Positions 25,017 through 33,473 are shown, numbered from the stretch's first letter. The stretch: 37,995 bases of DNA from Reyranella sp. (GCF_004296935.1 NZ_SCVH01000170.1:1-37995); one strand, 5' to 3'. A program made the numbers and translations. Notes: generated from the sequence alone by a model not told the origin.

Positions 25017-25124
25017 CCTCATGCTGAGGAGGCCACGTAGTGGCCGTCTCGAAGCATGGGCGCCAAAGACCGTGCTGTTGCCCATCCTTCGAGACGCGCG
25101 CTATGCGCGCTCCTCAGGATGAGG
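25017..25124. repeat. Inverted pair of 44-nt REP-like palindromic elements
   Basis: Unit 1 (25017-25060) and unit 2 (25081-25124, opposite strand) match along their length: both have CCTCAT-S-CTGAGGAG at one end and CGTCTCGAAG-S-ATGGG at the other, S being C or G. The core is a hairpin that differs in sequence but not in form, GGCCAC-GTA-GTGGCC in one and GCGCGC-TAT-GCGCGC in the other. A 20-nt spacer lies between. The ends resemble dispersed palindromes common in Bradyrhizobium and relatives. Confidence 0.85.
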
Positions 25125-25147
25125 ATTGTGGGAGGGAAACGCTAAAA

Positions 25148-28100
25148 ATGGCCATCGCACCGGCGCCGCGGGTTTACGGCTTGGACGCCATCTGCGCCGC
25201 CGCCCGCGCGACCACTGCCCATGGGGCCGGCGGCGAGGAAGCCGCCCGGTTCGCCCGCCGGCTGTTCGAGCGTGTCGCCGACAAGGATCTGGCTGCAGCG
25301 CCCGCGGAGCAGCGGGCCGCGGCAGCGCGCGCCCTGCTGGCCTTCGCCCGCCGCCGCCTGCCCGGCATCGCCAAGGTCCGGGTGTTCAATCCGATCGAGC
25401 AGGGCCACGGTTTCGAGAGCCGGCATACCGTGATCCACGTCGTCAACGACGACATGCCGTTCCTGGTCGATTCGATCGCCAACGAACTCAATCGCCGCGA
25501 GATCGCCGTCCATCTGCTGGCCCATCCGGTGCTGACGGTGCGCCGCGACCTCGACGGCGATCTCCTCGACTTCGGCCCCGACTCCGGCAATCGCGCGCGC
25601 CTCGAATCGATGATGCACATCGAGATCGACCGCCAGGCCGAGCCCGGCCAGCTCGACGAAATCGCCGCGGCACTGGCCCGCGTGCTGGCCGAGGTGCGCC
25701 TCGCGGTCGACGACTGGCGGCCGATGCGCCAGGCCTGCCTCGACGCCATCGCCGACCTCGCGCCCGGCCGCTCGGCCAATCTCGAGGAATACGAAGATTT
25801 CCTGCAATGGCTGGAAGCCGGCCACTTCACCTTCCTCGGCCACCGCCGTTACCGCTATGTCGACGACCCCAACCAGGCGGGCGGCATCCGCTACGACCTG
25901 GTGCCGGGCTCGGCGCTGGGCATCCTGCAGCGCGACGAGGTGCGGCTGTTCGATACCGGCCTCGGCAGCGGCGAAGCGATGACGCGCTTTGCCCGTGGGC
26001 CCGACAACATCCTGATCGTGAAGACCGACCGCGCCTCGCTGGTCCATCGCAGCGGGCCGATGGATTGCGTGATCGTGAAGACCTGCGACGCCGACGGAAG
26101 GGTCACCGGCGAGCGGCGCCTGGCCGGCCTGTTCACGTCGGCCGCTTATCACGCGATGGTGGCCGACGTGCCGCTGCTGCGCGGCCGGGTCGAGGGCGTG
26201 CTCGGCCGCTCGGGCGTCGATGCCCACGGCCACGACGGCAAGTCGCTGATGGCGATCCTCGATTCCTACCCGCGCGACGAGCTGTTCCAGATCGACGAGG
26301 ACACGCTCTACGACCAGGTGCTGGGCATCCTGCAATTGCAGGAGCGCCGCCGCGTGGCGCTGTTCACGCGCCGCGACGCCGTCGGCCGCTTCGCCGCGAA
26401 CCTGGTCTTCGCCCCGCGCGAGCGCTTCGATGCAGCACTCAGCGACCGCTTCGCCGCGATCCTCGAACAGGCCTGGGACGGCAAGGTGACCTCGGTCACC
26501 TCCTCGACCGGCAGCGATTCGGCGCTGGCCCAGGCGCTCTATACGGTGAAGCTCAACCGGCCGGAGGCGGCCGCGCCCGACATCGCCGCGCTGGAACAGA
26601 CGCTGGTCGACGCGGCCACATCGTGGAACGACCGGCTGCGCACGGCGCTGCAGGCGAAGCTCGGCGAGGCCGAGGGGCGCGCCGCGGCACGCCGCTGGCG
26701 CGGCTGGTTTCCGCCCGCCTACCGCGAGACCTTCGACGCCGCACAGGCCGCGGTCGACATCGATCTCCTGCAGGCCCTGCTGGGCGGCGCCCACTTCGGC
26801 GTGCAGGTCGGCCGCCGGGTTGGGCTGCCCGCGCACCGCTTCGCCATCCGCCTGTTTCATCCGCGCAAGCCCATCGCGCTGTCGGACATCCTGCCCCTGG
26901 CCGAAAACCTCGGCCTGCGCGTGCTGAGCGAGGCGCCGTTCCTGCTGCGCACGCCAAACGACGACCCAAACGACAGCAGAGGCGGCGGCATAGCCGTGCA
27001 GGTATTGCGCGTGGAGACGGCCGACGGATCGGCGGTCGATCTCGCCTCGGTCGGAGCGCGGTTCATCGAAGCGATGGAAAAGCTTCGGGCGGGCGAGCTG
27101 GAAAACGACGGGCTCAACCGCCTGGTGCTGGGCGCCGGCCTCGGCTGGCGCGAGGTGGCGCTGCTGCGCGCCTATTCCAAGTATCTGCGCCAGGCCGGCG
27201 TGCCGTTCAGCCAGGATTACATGGAGCGCACGCTGGCGGCCTATCCCGCCATCGCCCACGCCCTCGTCGATCTGTTCCTGGTCCGCTTCGATCCGGCGCT
27301 GGGCGCGGCCCAGTCCGACGTGCGCCAGAGCAGCAGCCAGGCGATCGAGGCGGCGATCGCCAAGTCGCTGGAAGGCGTCACGACCCTCGACGAGGACCGC
27401 ATCCTGCGGCGCTTCCTCAATGCGCTCCGCTGCACCTTGCGGACCAATTTCTGGCAGACCGGCGCCGACGGCGCCGCGAAGGACTGGATCTCGCTGAAGA
27501 TCGACAGCCGGGCGATCGACGATCTGCCGGCACCGCGGCCCCTGGTCGAGATCTTCGTCTACAGCCCGCGCATGGAGGGCATTCATCTGCGCGGCGGCAG
27601 GGTGGCGCGCGGCGGCATCCGCTGGTCCGACCGGCGCGAGGATTTCCGCACCGAAGTGCTGAGCCTGATGAAGACCCAGATGGTGAAGAACGCCGTCATC
27701 GTGCCGGTCGGCTCCAAGGGCGGCTTCTATGTGAAGAGGCCGCCAGCAGGTGGCACGCGCGAGCAGATGCAGGCCGAGGGCATCGCCTGCTACCAGACGC
27801 TGATCCGTGGCCTGCTCGATCTCACCGACAACTATGTCGGCGACAGCATCGTGCCGCCGGCCAACGTCGTGCGCCACGACGGCGACGATCCCTATCTGGT
27901 GGTCGCCGCCGACAAGGGCACCGCTACTTTCTCCGACATCGCCAATGCACTGTCGGCCGATTACGGCTTCTGGCTGGGCGATGCCTTCGCCTCGGGCGGA
28001 TCGGCCGGCTACGACCACAAGAAGATGGGCATCACGGCCCGGGGCGCGTGGGAATCGGTGAAGCGCCACTTCCGCGAACTCGGACAGGACATCCAGACGA

Positions 28101-30001
28101 CAGCCTTTACCGTGGCCGGCGTGGGCGACATGTCGGGCGACGTGTTCGGCAACGGCATGCTGCTGTCGCCGCACATCAGACTGGTGGCGGCCTTCGACCA
28201 CCGCCACATCTTCATCGATCCCGCGCCCGACGCCGCCGCCAGCCTGGCCGAGCGCCGGCGGCTGTTCGACCTGCCGCGTTCATCGTGGATGGACTACGAC
28301 AAGACGCTGCTGTCGACGGGCGGCGGCATCCACGACCGTGCCGCCAAGTCGATCCCGCTCTCGGTCGAGGCACGACGCGCGCTGGGCATCGAGGCAGCGA
28401 CCACGACGCCCGCCGAGCTGATGCGCGCCATCCTGGCGGCACCGGTCGACCTGCTCTATTTCGGCGGCATCGGCACCTATGTGAAGGCGTCGAGCGAAAG
28501 TCACGCCGACGCCGGCGACCGCGCCAACGATGCCGTCCGCATCGACGCAGCGAAACTCCGCGCGAAAGTCATCGGCGAGGGCGCCAACCTGGGCTTCACC
28601 CAGCGCGGCCGGATCGAGGCGGCACTGGCGGGCGCCAAGATCAACACCGATGCGCTCGACAACTCGGCCGGCGTCGACACCTCCGACCACGAGGTCAATA
28701 TCAAGATCGCGACCGGCACCGCGGTCGCCGACCGCGATGCGCTGCTGTTCTCCATGACCGACGAGGTGGCGGCGCTGGTGCTGCGCAACAACTACCAGCA
28801 GAGCCAGTCGGTCAGCGTCAGCGAGGCGATGGCCGGCGAAGAGCACGACCGGCTGGAGCGGCTGATGCGCAGCCTGGAACGCGGCACGGAAGGAAAGGGG
28901 GGCCGGCTCGACCGGGCCGTCGAGTTCCTGCCCAACACTGCCGCCATGCGCACCCGGGCGCTCGCCAAGCAGTATCTGACGCGACCCGAACTCTCGGTGC
29001 TGCTGGCCTACGCCAAGCTCGACCTCAGCGACGAGATCCTGGAGTCGGACCTGCCCGACGATCCGCTGCTCGAGCCCGAGCTGCTGCGCTATTTCCCGGC
29101 GGCGCTCCGCGAGCAGCACGAGCCGCTGATCGAGACGCACCGGCTGCGGCGCGAGATCACGACGCTGCAGGTGGTGAACTCGCTGGTCAACCGCTGTGGC
29201 CCGACCTTCGTGCACAACGTGGCCGGCCGCACCGGCGCGCCAGCCGCTTCGATCGCCCGCGCCTTCATCGTCGTGCGCGACGCCTGGAAGCTGCGCGATC
29301 TATGGGGTGACATCGAGGGGCTCGACCAGGCGCTCAAGGCCGAGGTGCAGACAAGGATGCTGGTGGCCTCGCAGCGCTTCGTGACGCGGGCCGTGCAGTG
29401 GACCTTGCGCCGCCTGCCGCAACCGCTCGACACCATGGCGGCAACGGAGCAGCTCGGTGCGGCGGTGGCGGCGCTGGGCGATCTGCCGGCCGATCTGCTC
29501 GGTCCGGCGGAAAGCGCCGCGCTCGGCGAGCGGACGGCCGCCTTCGAGACGATGGGCGCGCCGGCGGACATCGCCCGGCGGGCAGCGGCGCTGGAAACGC
29601 TGGCGGCGGCGGGCGACCTGATGCAGGCGGCGCAGGCCGGCGGCTGCAACATCGGCGATGCGGCCCGACTCCACTTCCGCCTCGGCGAACGGCTGTCGCT
29701 TGCACTGCTTGCGGCCGGCGCCCGCAACCTGCCGCGCGACGGCCAGTGGCCGGCGCAGGCGGCGCTGGCGATGCAGGACGAACTCGCAGCCCTTCATGCC
29801 GACCTGCTGGCCTCGGCGCTGCGGGCCGCCGGCCCGGAAGCGGCATGCGACACGAGCACCGCGCTGGAGCGCTGGAGCGCGCCGCGCAAGCTGGCGCTCG
29901 ACCGCGTCGACCGGCTCCTGAAGGAAGATCTGGCGGCGGCCGGCGCCCTCGATCTCGCCATGCTGTCGGTCGCGGCGGCCGAGTTGCGAAGCCTCGTCTA
30001 G
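25148..30001 (+). CDS. gdhZ: Large NAD-specific glutamate dehydrogenase (about 180 kDa class)
   Basis: 1617 residues, the usual size of the GDH-180 family found in alphaproteobacteria, Pseudomonas and Streptomyces. It oxidatively deaminates glutamate to 2-oxoglutarate and ammonia with NAD, a mainly catabolic role. The first 700 residues are the family-specific regulatory part. The catalytic core shows GGIRWSDRREDFRTEVLSLM and the PVGSKGGFYVK lysine region near 840-860, and the NAD-binding VAGVGDMSGDVFGNGML near 990. A helical tail of about 350 residues follows. The frame extends 36 codons upstream through the REP-like element, but the ATG at 25148 follows GGGAGG and gives the expected N-terminus. 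In Caulobacter the homologue GdhZ also influences cell division. msrB follows after 29 bp. Confidence 0.96.
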   Translation: MAIAPAPRVYGLDAICAAARATTAHGAGGEEAARFARRLFERVADKDLAAAPAEQRAAAARALLAFARRRLPGIAKVRVFNPIEQGHGFESRHTVIHVVNDDMPFLVDSIANELNRREIAVHLLAHPVLTVRRDLDGDLLDFGPDSGNRARLESMMHIEIDRQAEPGQLDEIAAALARVLAEVRLAVDDWRPMRQACLDAIADLAPGRSANLEEYEDFLQWLEAGHFTFLGHRRYRYVDDPNQAGGIRYDLVPGSALGILQRDEVRLFDTGLGSGEAMTRFARGPDNILIVKTDRASLVHRSGPMDCVIVKTCDADGRVTGERRLAGLFTSAAYHAMVADVPLLRGRVEGVLGRSGVDAHGHDGKSLMAILDSYPRDELFQIDEDTLYDQVLGILQLQERRRVALFTRRDAVGRFAANLVFAPRERFDAALSDRFAAILEQAWDGKVTSVTSSTGSDSALAQALYTVKLNRPEAAAPDIAALEQTLVDAATSWNDRLRTALQAKLGEAEGRAAARRWRGWFPPAYRETFDAAQAAVDIDLLQALLGGAHFGVQVGRRVGLPAHRFAIRLFHPRKPIALSDILPLAENLGLRVLSEAPFLLRTPNDDPNDSRGGGIAVQVLRVETADGSAVDLASVGARFIEAMEKLRAGELENDGLNRLVLGAGLGWREVALLRAYSKYLRQAGVPFSQDYMERTLAAYPAIAHALVDLFLVRFDPALGAAQSDVRQSSSQAIEAAIAKSLEGVTTLDEDRILRRFLNALRCTLRTNFWQTGADGAAKDWISLKIDSRAIDDLPAPRPLVEIFVYSPRMEGIHLRGGRVARGGIRWSDRREDFRTEVLSLMKTQMVKNAVIVPVGSKGGFYVKRPPAGGTREQMQAEGIACYQTLIRGLLDLTDNYVGDSIVPPANVVRHDGDDPYLVVAADKGTATFSDIANALSADYGFWLGDAFASGGSAGYDHKKMGITARGAWESVKRHFRELGQDIQTTAFTVAGVGDMSGDVFGNGMLLSPHIRLVAAFDHRHIFIDPAPDAAASLAERRRLFDLPRSSWMDYDKTLLSTGGGIHDRAAKSIPLSVEARRALGIEAATTTPAELMRAILAAPVDLLYFGGIGTYVKASSESHADAGDRANDAVRIDAAKLRAKVIGEGANLGFTQRGRIEAALAGAKINTDALDNSAGVDTSDHEVNIKIATGTAVADRDALLFSMTDEVAALVLRNNYQQSQSVSVSEAMAGEEHDRLERLMRSLERGTEGKGGRLDRAVEFLPNTAAMRTRALAKQYLTRPELSVLLAYAKLDLSDEILESDLPDDPLLEPELLRYFPAALREQHEPLIETHRLRREITTLQVVNSLVNRCGPTFVHNVAGRTGAPAASIARAFIVVRDAWKLRDLWGDIEGLDQALKAEVQTRMLVASQRFVTRAVQWTLRRLPQPLDTMAATEQLGAAVAALGDLPADLLGPAESAALGERTAAFETMGAPADIARRAAALETLAAAGDLMQAAQAGGCNIGDAARLHFRLGERLSLALLAAGARNLPRDGQWPAQAALAMQDELAALHADLLASALRAAGPEAACDTSTALERWSAPRKLALDRVDRLLKEDLAAAGALDLAMLSVAAAELRSLV

Positions 30002-30030
30002 GAAGCGATCATGCTGACTTGGAGCGAATC

Positions 30031-30441
30031 ATGAGCAAGAAGACCGAGACCTTTCCCATCGAGAAGAGCGACGAGGAGTGGCGCAAGCAGCTCGATGCGC
30101 AACAGTACAGCGTGCTGCGCAAGCACAGCACCGAGCGCGCCTTCACCAGTCCGCTGAACAACGAGAAGCGCCCGGGCGCCTTCGTCTGCGCCGGCTGCGG
30201 CACGCCGCTGTTCGATTCGGCCACGAAGTTCGAGAGCGGTACGGGCTGGCCGTCGTTCTGGCAGCCGCTGCCCGACGGCGTCGGCACGACGACCGACCGC
30301 AGCTTCTTCATGACGCGGACCGAAGTGCATTGCGCCAAGTGCGGCGGCCATCTCGGCCACGTCTTTCCCGACGGACCGGCGCCCACCGGCCAGCGCTATT
30401 GCATGAACGGCGCGGCGATGAAGTTCGAGGAGAAGAAGTAG
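30031..30441 (+). CDS. msrB: Peptide-methionine (R)-S-oxide reductase
   Basis: 136 residues. It repairs the R epimer of methionine sulfoxide in proteins. Two CxxC pairs for structural zinc (C53/C56 in CAGC and C101/C104 in CAKC), the substrate segment SGTGWPSFWQP and the catalytic cysteine C124 in QRYCMNGAAMKF are all present. The ATG at 30031 follows TTGGAG; longer in-frame extension upstream overlaps the gdh gene in another frame and is not coding. It lies 29 bp after gdhZ, is probably cotranscribed with it, and is convergent with a small secreted-peptide gene. Confidence 0.96.
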   Translation: MSKKTETFPIEKSDEEWRKQLDAQQYSVLRKHSTERAFTSPLNNEKRPGAFVCAGCGTPLFDSATKFESGTGWPSFWQPLPDGVGTTTDRSFFMTRTEVHCAKCGGHLGHVFPDGPAPTGQRYCMNGAAMKFEEKK

Positions 30442-30445
30442 ACTC

Positions 30446-30577
30446 TTACGTCGTCGGCTGGTCGCCCTGCGGCGGGGGCGGCGGCGGACCGTCGTCGCAG
30501 CCCTGTGCCAGCGCGGGCGAGAGGGCGGCCAGGGTCGACAAGAGAACGGCTGCGAGAAGACTGAGAAGTCGGGTCAT
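30446..30577 (-). CDS. Small secreted proline-tailed peptide, 43 residues
   Basis: A 43-codon gene preceded by a strong GGAGG ribosome binding site 7 nt before its ATG. The product has a classic signal peptide (MTRLLSLLAAVLLSTLAALS then PALA) with cleavage expected after ALA. That leaves a mature peptide of only about 19 residues: a QGCDDG start, six consecutive prolines and a polar tail. The single cysteine is not in a lipobox. It starts 25 bp after the epoxide hydrolase stop on the same strand and ends 4 bp from the convergent msrB. I recognise no family. Codon choice and signal features make chance unlikely. Confidence 0.65.
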   Translation of the reverse strand: MTRLLSLLAAVLLSTLAALSPALAQGCDDGPPPPPPQGDQPTT

Positions 30578-30602
30578 CGGCGCCTCCAGGGACCGAAGTG
30601 GA

Positions 30603-31589
30603 TCACAGCCCCTTCAGGAAGTCGATCAACAGTTTGTTGACCTCTGCCGGCTGCTCCTGCTGCACCCAGTGGCCGGCGCCTTCGAGGATGTGGCAGCCGC
30701 GGAGGCCGGGTAGGGTCGTGGGGTAGGCCTCGAGCTGGCTCTTGGCGGCGGGAAAGCGCAGCACGCCGTCGCGGCTGCCGGCGATGAACAGCGAGGGCTG
30801 GCGGATCGGCTGGCCGCGCCACGGACCGCCCAGCTCCCAGTTGCGCCGGAGGTTGCGGTACCAGTTGAGGCCGCCGCGGAAGCCGGTGCGCGCGAATTCG
30901 CCGGCGTAATAATCGAGATCGGCTTCGCCGAGCCAGGCCGGCAGCTTCTCGGGATCGACGGTGTTGCCGAGCAACGTGCCGCCGGGCAGGCGGCCGAATC
31001 CCTTGTCCTTGTCCGTCATGTCGCCGGAGGCCGTGAAGTAGAGCCGGCGCAGGGCGCCCCGGATGTCCTGCTGCAGTTCGGCCTCGGGCACGCCGGGCTT
31101 CTGGAAGTACTGCAGGTAGAAGTCGTTGATGCCGAGCTTCTCCAGCGCGCTCAGGATGTCGACGTAGCCCGGCGGCGAGTAGGGCACGCTCATGGCGCAC
31201 ACCGCCGTAAAAAGATCCGGCCGCCAGAGCGCGGCATGCCAGGCGACTGGCGCCCCCCAGTCGTGGCCGACGATCACGGCCTTGGTCTCGCCGAGCGCCT
31301 TCACCAGTTCGGCCATGTCGCCCACCATGTGGAAGAGCGTGTACTGGTCGATCGGTTCGGGCGCCTCGGTGCCGCCATAGCCGCGCATGTCCGGGGCCAC
31401 GGCGCGGAAGCCCGCAGCGCTGACGGCCTGCAATTGATGCCGCCACGAGTACCAGCTCTCCGGCCAGCCGTGGACGAACAGCACCAGCGGACCCCCAGGT
31501 TCCTTTGGGGCGGCCTCGGCGTAGCGCATGTGGATGTTGTTGGCCTTGGTCGTCTTGAGCGTGACGCCCGGAACAGGCGAAGCGGTCAT
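30603..31589 (-). CDS. Soluble epoxide hydrolase (alpha/beta hydrolase)
   Basis: 328 residues. Epoxide hydrolases add water to epoxides to give vicinal diols through a covalent aspartyl ester. Every catalytic element is visible: the oxyanion-hole HGWPESW at 40-46, nucleophile D110 in GHDWGA, ring-opening tyrosines in DFYLQYFQKPG (about 157-166) and NWYRNLRRNW, the acid aspartate in GSRDGV, and the base histidine in GAGHWVQQEQP. The cap tyrosines separate it from haloalkane dehalogenases. The frame extends upstream, but MTASPVPG is the plausible start, 5 bp after the znuB stop. It therefore belongs to the zinc-transport operon, an odd setting for this enzyme. Confidence 0.92.
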   Translation of the reverse strand: MTASPVPGVTLKTTKANNIHMRYAEAAPKEPGGPLVLFVHGWPESWYSWRHQLQAVSAAGFRAVAPDMRGYGGTEAPEPIDQYTLFHMVGDMAELVKALGETKAVIVGHDWGAPVAWHAALWRPDLFTAVCAMSVPYSPPGYVDILSALEKLGINDFYLQYFQKPGVPEAELQQDIRGALRRLYFTASGDMTDKDKGFGRLPGGTLLGNTVDPEKLPAWLGEADLDYYAGEFARTGFRGGLNWYRNLRRNWELGGPWRGQPIRQPSLFIAGSRDGVLRFPAAKSQLEAYPTTLPGLRGCHILEGAGHWVQQEQPAEVNKLLIDFLKGL

Positions 31590-31594
31590 TTGAG

Positions 31595-32464
31595 TTACCC
31601 GCGCAGGTGAACCGGCCGCGACAGGCGCGTGCGGACCGAGGAGCGCGAGCCTAGCAGCAACGAGCCCAGGAAGAAGAGGCTGGCGAACAGCACGATCACC
31701 GGACCCGAGGGCAGGCCGGCATGGAACGACACCAGCAGGCCGACCGCGGCCGACGCAAACGCCATGGGCGCGGCGATCAGGGTCATCGACCAGACCTCGC
31801 GCGCCCAGAACGACGCCGCAACGGCGGGCAGCAGCACGATGCCGAGCGCCATCAAGGTGCCGAGCGCCTGGAAGCCCGCGACCATGTTCAGCACGGCCAG
31901 CGCGAGAAAGAGATAGTGATAGACCGAGCCGCGCACGCCCATGGCGGCGAGGAAGCCCGGGTTGAAGCATTCCACGACCAGCGGGCGGTAGATGGCGGCG
32001 AGGCCTGCGAGGGTGAGCGTGGCGGTCGAGACGACCAGGAACAGCGCCATGTCGTCGACCGCCAGGATGGCGCCGAACAGGATGTTCATCAGGTCGACGG
32101 CCGAGCCCCGCAGCGACACGATCAGCACGCCGAGCGCCATGGCGGTGAGATAGGCGGCGGCAAAGCTCGCGTCCTCGCGCATGCTGGAGAAGCGGGCGAT
32201 GACGCCCGACACCAGCGCCGTCGCAATGCCGGCCAGGAAACCGCCCAGGCTCATGGCCGGCAGCGACAGGCCGCCCAGCAGGAAGCCCAGCGCCGCGCCG
32301 GGCAGCAGGGCGTGCGCCAGCGCGTCGCCCATCAGGCTCATGCGGCGCAGGATCAGGAACACGCCGATCGCCGAGCCGCCGACGGCCAGCGCCAGGCTCG
32401 CCACCAGGGCGCGGCGCATGAAGCCGAATTCGACGAACGGCTGGAACAGATATTCGTAGAGCAT
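31595..32464 (-). CDS. znuB: Zinc/manganese-type ABC transporter permease
   Basis: 289 residues from the ATG at 32464, an ABC-3 family permease with about eight hydrophobic spans. Landmarks are MRRALVASLALAVGGSAIGVF near the N-terminus, the RRMSLMGDALAHALLPGAALG block that precedes the coupling helices, and GTLMALGIVLLPAVAAS in the second half. It imports zinc or a similar divalent metal together with ZnuC and a periplasmic binding protein. It lies 14 bp downstream of znuC and 5 bp upstream of the epoxide hydrolase. No binding protein (znuA) is in the window. Zinc rather than manganese is inferred from the Zur-box-like site upstream. Confidence 0.88.
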   Translation of the reverse strand: MLYEYLFQPFVEFGFMRRALVASLALAVGGSAIGVFLILRRMSLMGDALAHALLPGAALGFLLGGLSLPAMSLGGFLAGIATALVSGVIARFSSMREDASFAAAYLTAMALGVLIVSLRGSAVDLMNILFGAILAVDDMALFLVVSTATLTLAGLAAIYRPLVVECFNPGFLAAMGVRGSVYHYLFLALAVLNMVAGFQALGTLMALGIVLLPAVAASFWAREVWSMTLIAAPMAFASAAVGLLVSFHAGLPSGPVIVLFASLFFLGSLLLGSRSSVRTRLSRPVHLRG

Positions 32465-32478
32465 GGTGTGCGACGCGA

Positions 32479-33222
32479 TCAGGCGCTCAGGCGCATCGGC
32501 GCTTCGCAGGCGTCGGCGTGTTCGTCCCACGCCTCGGCCATGGCGCGGGCACGCAACAGGTTCTCGGCCGACAGGACGCCAGGCGTTGGACCCGCTGCGA
32601 CCAGCTCGCGGGCGAGCAGCAGGGAATTGGGGAAGTCGCGCCGCACCTGGTCGAGATCGTGCAGGACGGCGACGACGGTGCGCTTCTCTGCCTGCCAGCG
32701 GCGGATCACGACCATGAGGTCAGCGACGGTCTTGGAATCGATGGCGGCGAACGGCTCGTCCAACAGGACAAGGTCAGCGTCTTGCAGGAGCAGGCGGGCA
32801 AACAGCACGCGCTGGAACTGGCCGACCGAGAGCGTGTCGATCGGCCGGCGCTCGAAGCCGCTGAGCCCGACCGCTTCGATGGCGTGCTGGGCGTCGTGGA
32901 TGTCGCCCCGGCCGGCCGAGGCGAAGCCGCCGAAGCGCGACCAGCGGCCGAGCAGCACCGTGTCGAACACCGAGATGGGAAAGCTGCGGTCGATCTCGGC
33001 TTGCTGCGGCAGGTAGGCGATACGCTTGGCCGAACACTCGATGCGGCCTTCGATGTGCGGCGCGAGGCCCAGCAGCGCCTTGAGCAGCGTGCTCTTGCCG
33101 GCGCCGTTGGGGCCGACGATGGCGGTCATCTCGGCGGCGGGAATCTCGGCCGACACGTGATGCACGGCGGGATGGCGATCGTAGCTCACCGTCAGGTCGA
33201 CCAGGCGAAGGGCGACGCTCAT
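32479..33222 (-). CDS. znuC: Zinc/manganese-type ABC transporter ATP-binding protein
   Basis: 247 residues. Walker A is GPNGAGKST at 37-45, the Q-loop is LPQQ, the signature is LSVGQFQRV in place of LSGGQ, Walker B is LVLLDEP and the switch histidine is in VLHDL. It energises metal import through ZnuB. It follows a 39-residue membrane-peptide gene by 10 bp and is followed by znuB after 14 bp. Its ribosome binding site is weak, so translation may be coupled to the peptide gene. The substrate is inferred from family and from the upstream Zur-like site. Confidence 0.9.
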   Translation of the reverse strand: MSVALRLVDLTVSYDRHPAVHHVSAEIPAAEMTAIVGPNGAGKSTLLKALLGLAPHIEGRIECSAKRIAYLPQQAEIDRSFPISVFDTVLLGRWSRFGGFASAGRGDIHDAQHAIEAVGLSGFERRPIDTLSVGQFQRVLFARLLLQDADLVLLDEPFAAIDSKTVADLMVVIRRWQAEKRTVVAVLHDLDQVRRDFPNSLLLARELVAAGPTPGVLSAENLLRARAMAEAWDEHADACEAPMRLSA

Positions 33223-33232
33223 GGCCCGGTAC

Positions 33233-33352
33233 TCACGAGAGGGCCCACCAAGTACAGAGCCAGAGCACGGCCGACACGCCCAGCGCCATCGCGATGCGCG
33301 CGGGTGCGCTCATGGCGAGCAGGGCGGTGCCGGGGGAAACGGGTTCATGCAT
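33233..33352 (-). CDS. 39-residue single-span membrane peptide leading the znu operon
   Basis: A 39-codon frame between the Zur-like site and znuC, ending 10 bp before the znuC ATG. The peptide begins MHEPVSPGTALLAMSAP, then has one hydrophobic span (ARIAMALGVSAVLWLCTWWA) and stops. Its position and membrane character suggest a small accessory subunit of the transporter or a coupling leader peptide. The ATG lies about 12 bp from the Zur-like palindrome, so its leader is very short. I recognise no family, and conservation would decide whether it is real. Confidence 0.55.
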   Translation of the reverse strand: MHEPVSPGTALLAMSAPARIAMALGVSAVLWLCTWWALS

Positions 33353-33363
33353 GAAGCCATATT

Positions 33364-33376
33364 GTTATAATATTAC
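33364..33376. promoter_or_regulatory. Zur-box-like palindrome
   Basis: GTTATAATATTAC is a near-perfect inverted repeat, in a run with TGTTATAATAT, resembling the Zur consensus core TGTTATAnTATAACA. It overlaps the A/T-rich region where the -10 of the znu operon should lie, just upstream of the 39-codon gene, as expected for zinc repression. Confidence 0.55.
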
Positions 33377-33473
33377 GTCAATTGAGTCCAGCGAGCCGGG
33401 TGTTACCGCGCGTTACCGCCCACTAACCGCTTCTTGATTGGCGGGCCCGACGCCAAGCGGGCATCTTGCCGTG

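Larger units (their letters stand above)
24569..25147. promoter_or_regulatory. Divergent control region between nrdA and the glutamate dehydrogenase
   Basis: About 580 bp without a gene. The nrdA-proximal half contains the promoter and palindromes listed separately and an A/T-rich block (24700-24790). The middle (24790-24990) shows no clear element. The gdh-proximal 130 bp are occupied by a twin REP-like repeat, with a GGGAGG ribosome binding site after it. Confidence 0.7.

Noticed and set aside
24569-25147. Could the region between nrdA and gdh be the chromosome origin, given DnaA-box-like sites and A/T-rich sequence?
   Set aside because: Only two imperfect DnaA-box-like sites, overlapping in one palindrome, are present and no cluster of consensus boxes; flanking genes are not the usual origin neighbours. 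Promoter control of nrdA explains them better.
25142-28207. Open frame of 1021 codons on the minus strand opposite the glutamate dehydrogenase gene
   Set aside because: It is the antisense shadow of a GC-rich gene with strong third-position bias; the protein is full of His, Arg and Gln without any family motif.
25126-29310. Open frame of 1394 codons on the plus strand overlapping gdh in another frame
   Set aside because: Arg/Pro/Gly-rich nonsense typical of a shifted frame; the gdh frame has all expected motifs.
30603-31589. Haloalkane dehalogenase as an alternative for the alpha/beta hydrolase
   Set aside because: The two cap tyrosines in the YFQKPG and NWYRN contexts are specific to epoxide hydrolases.
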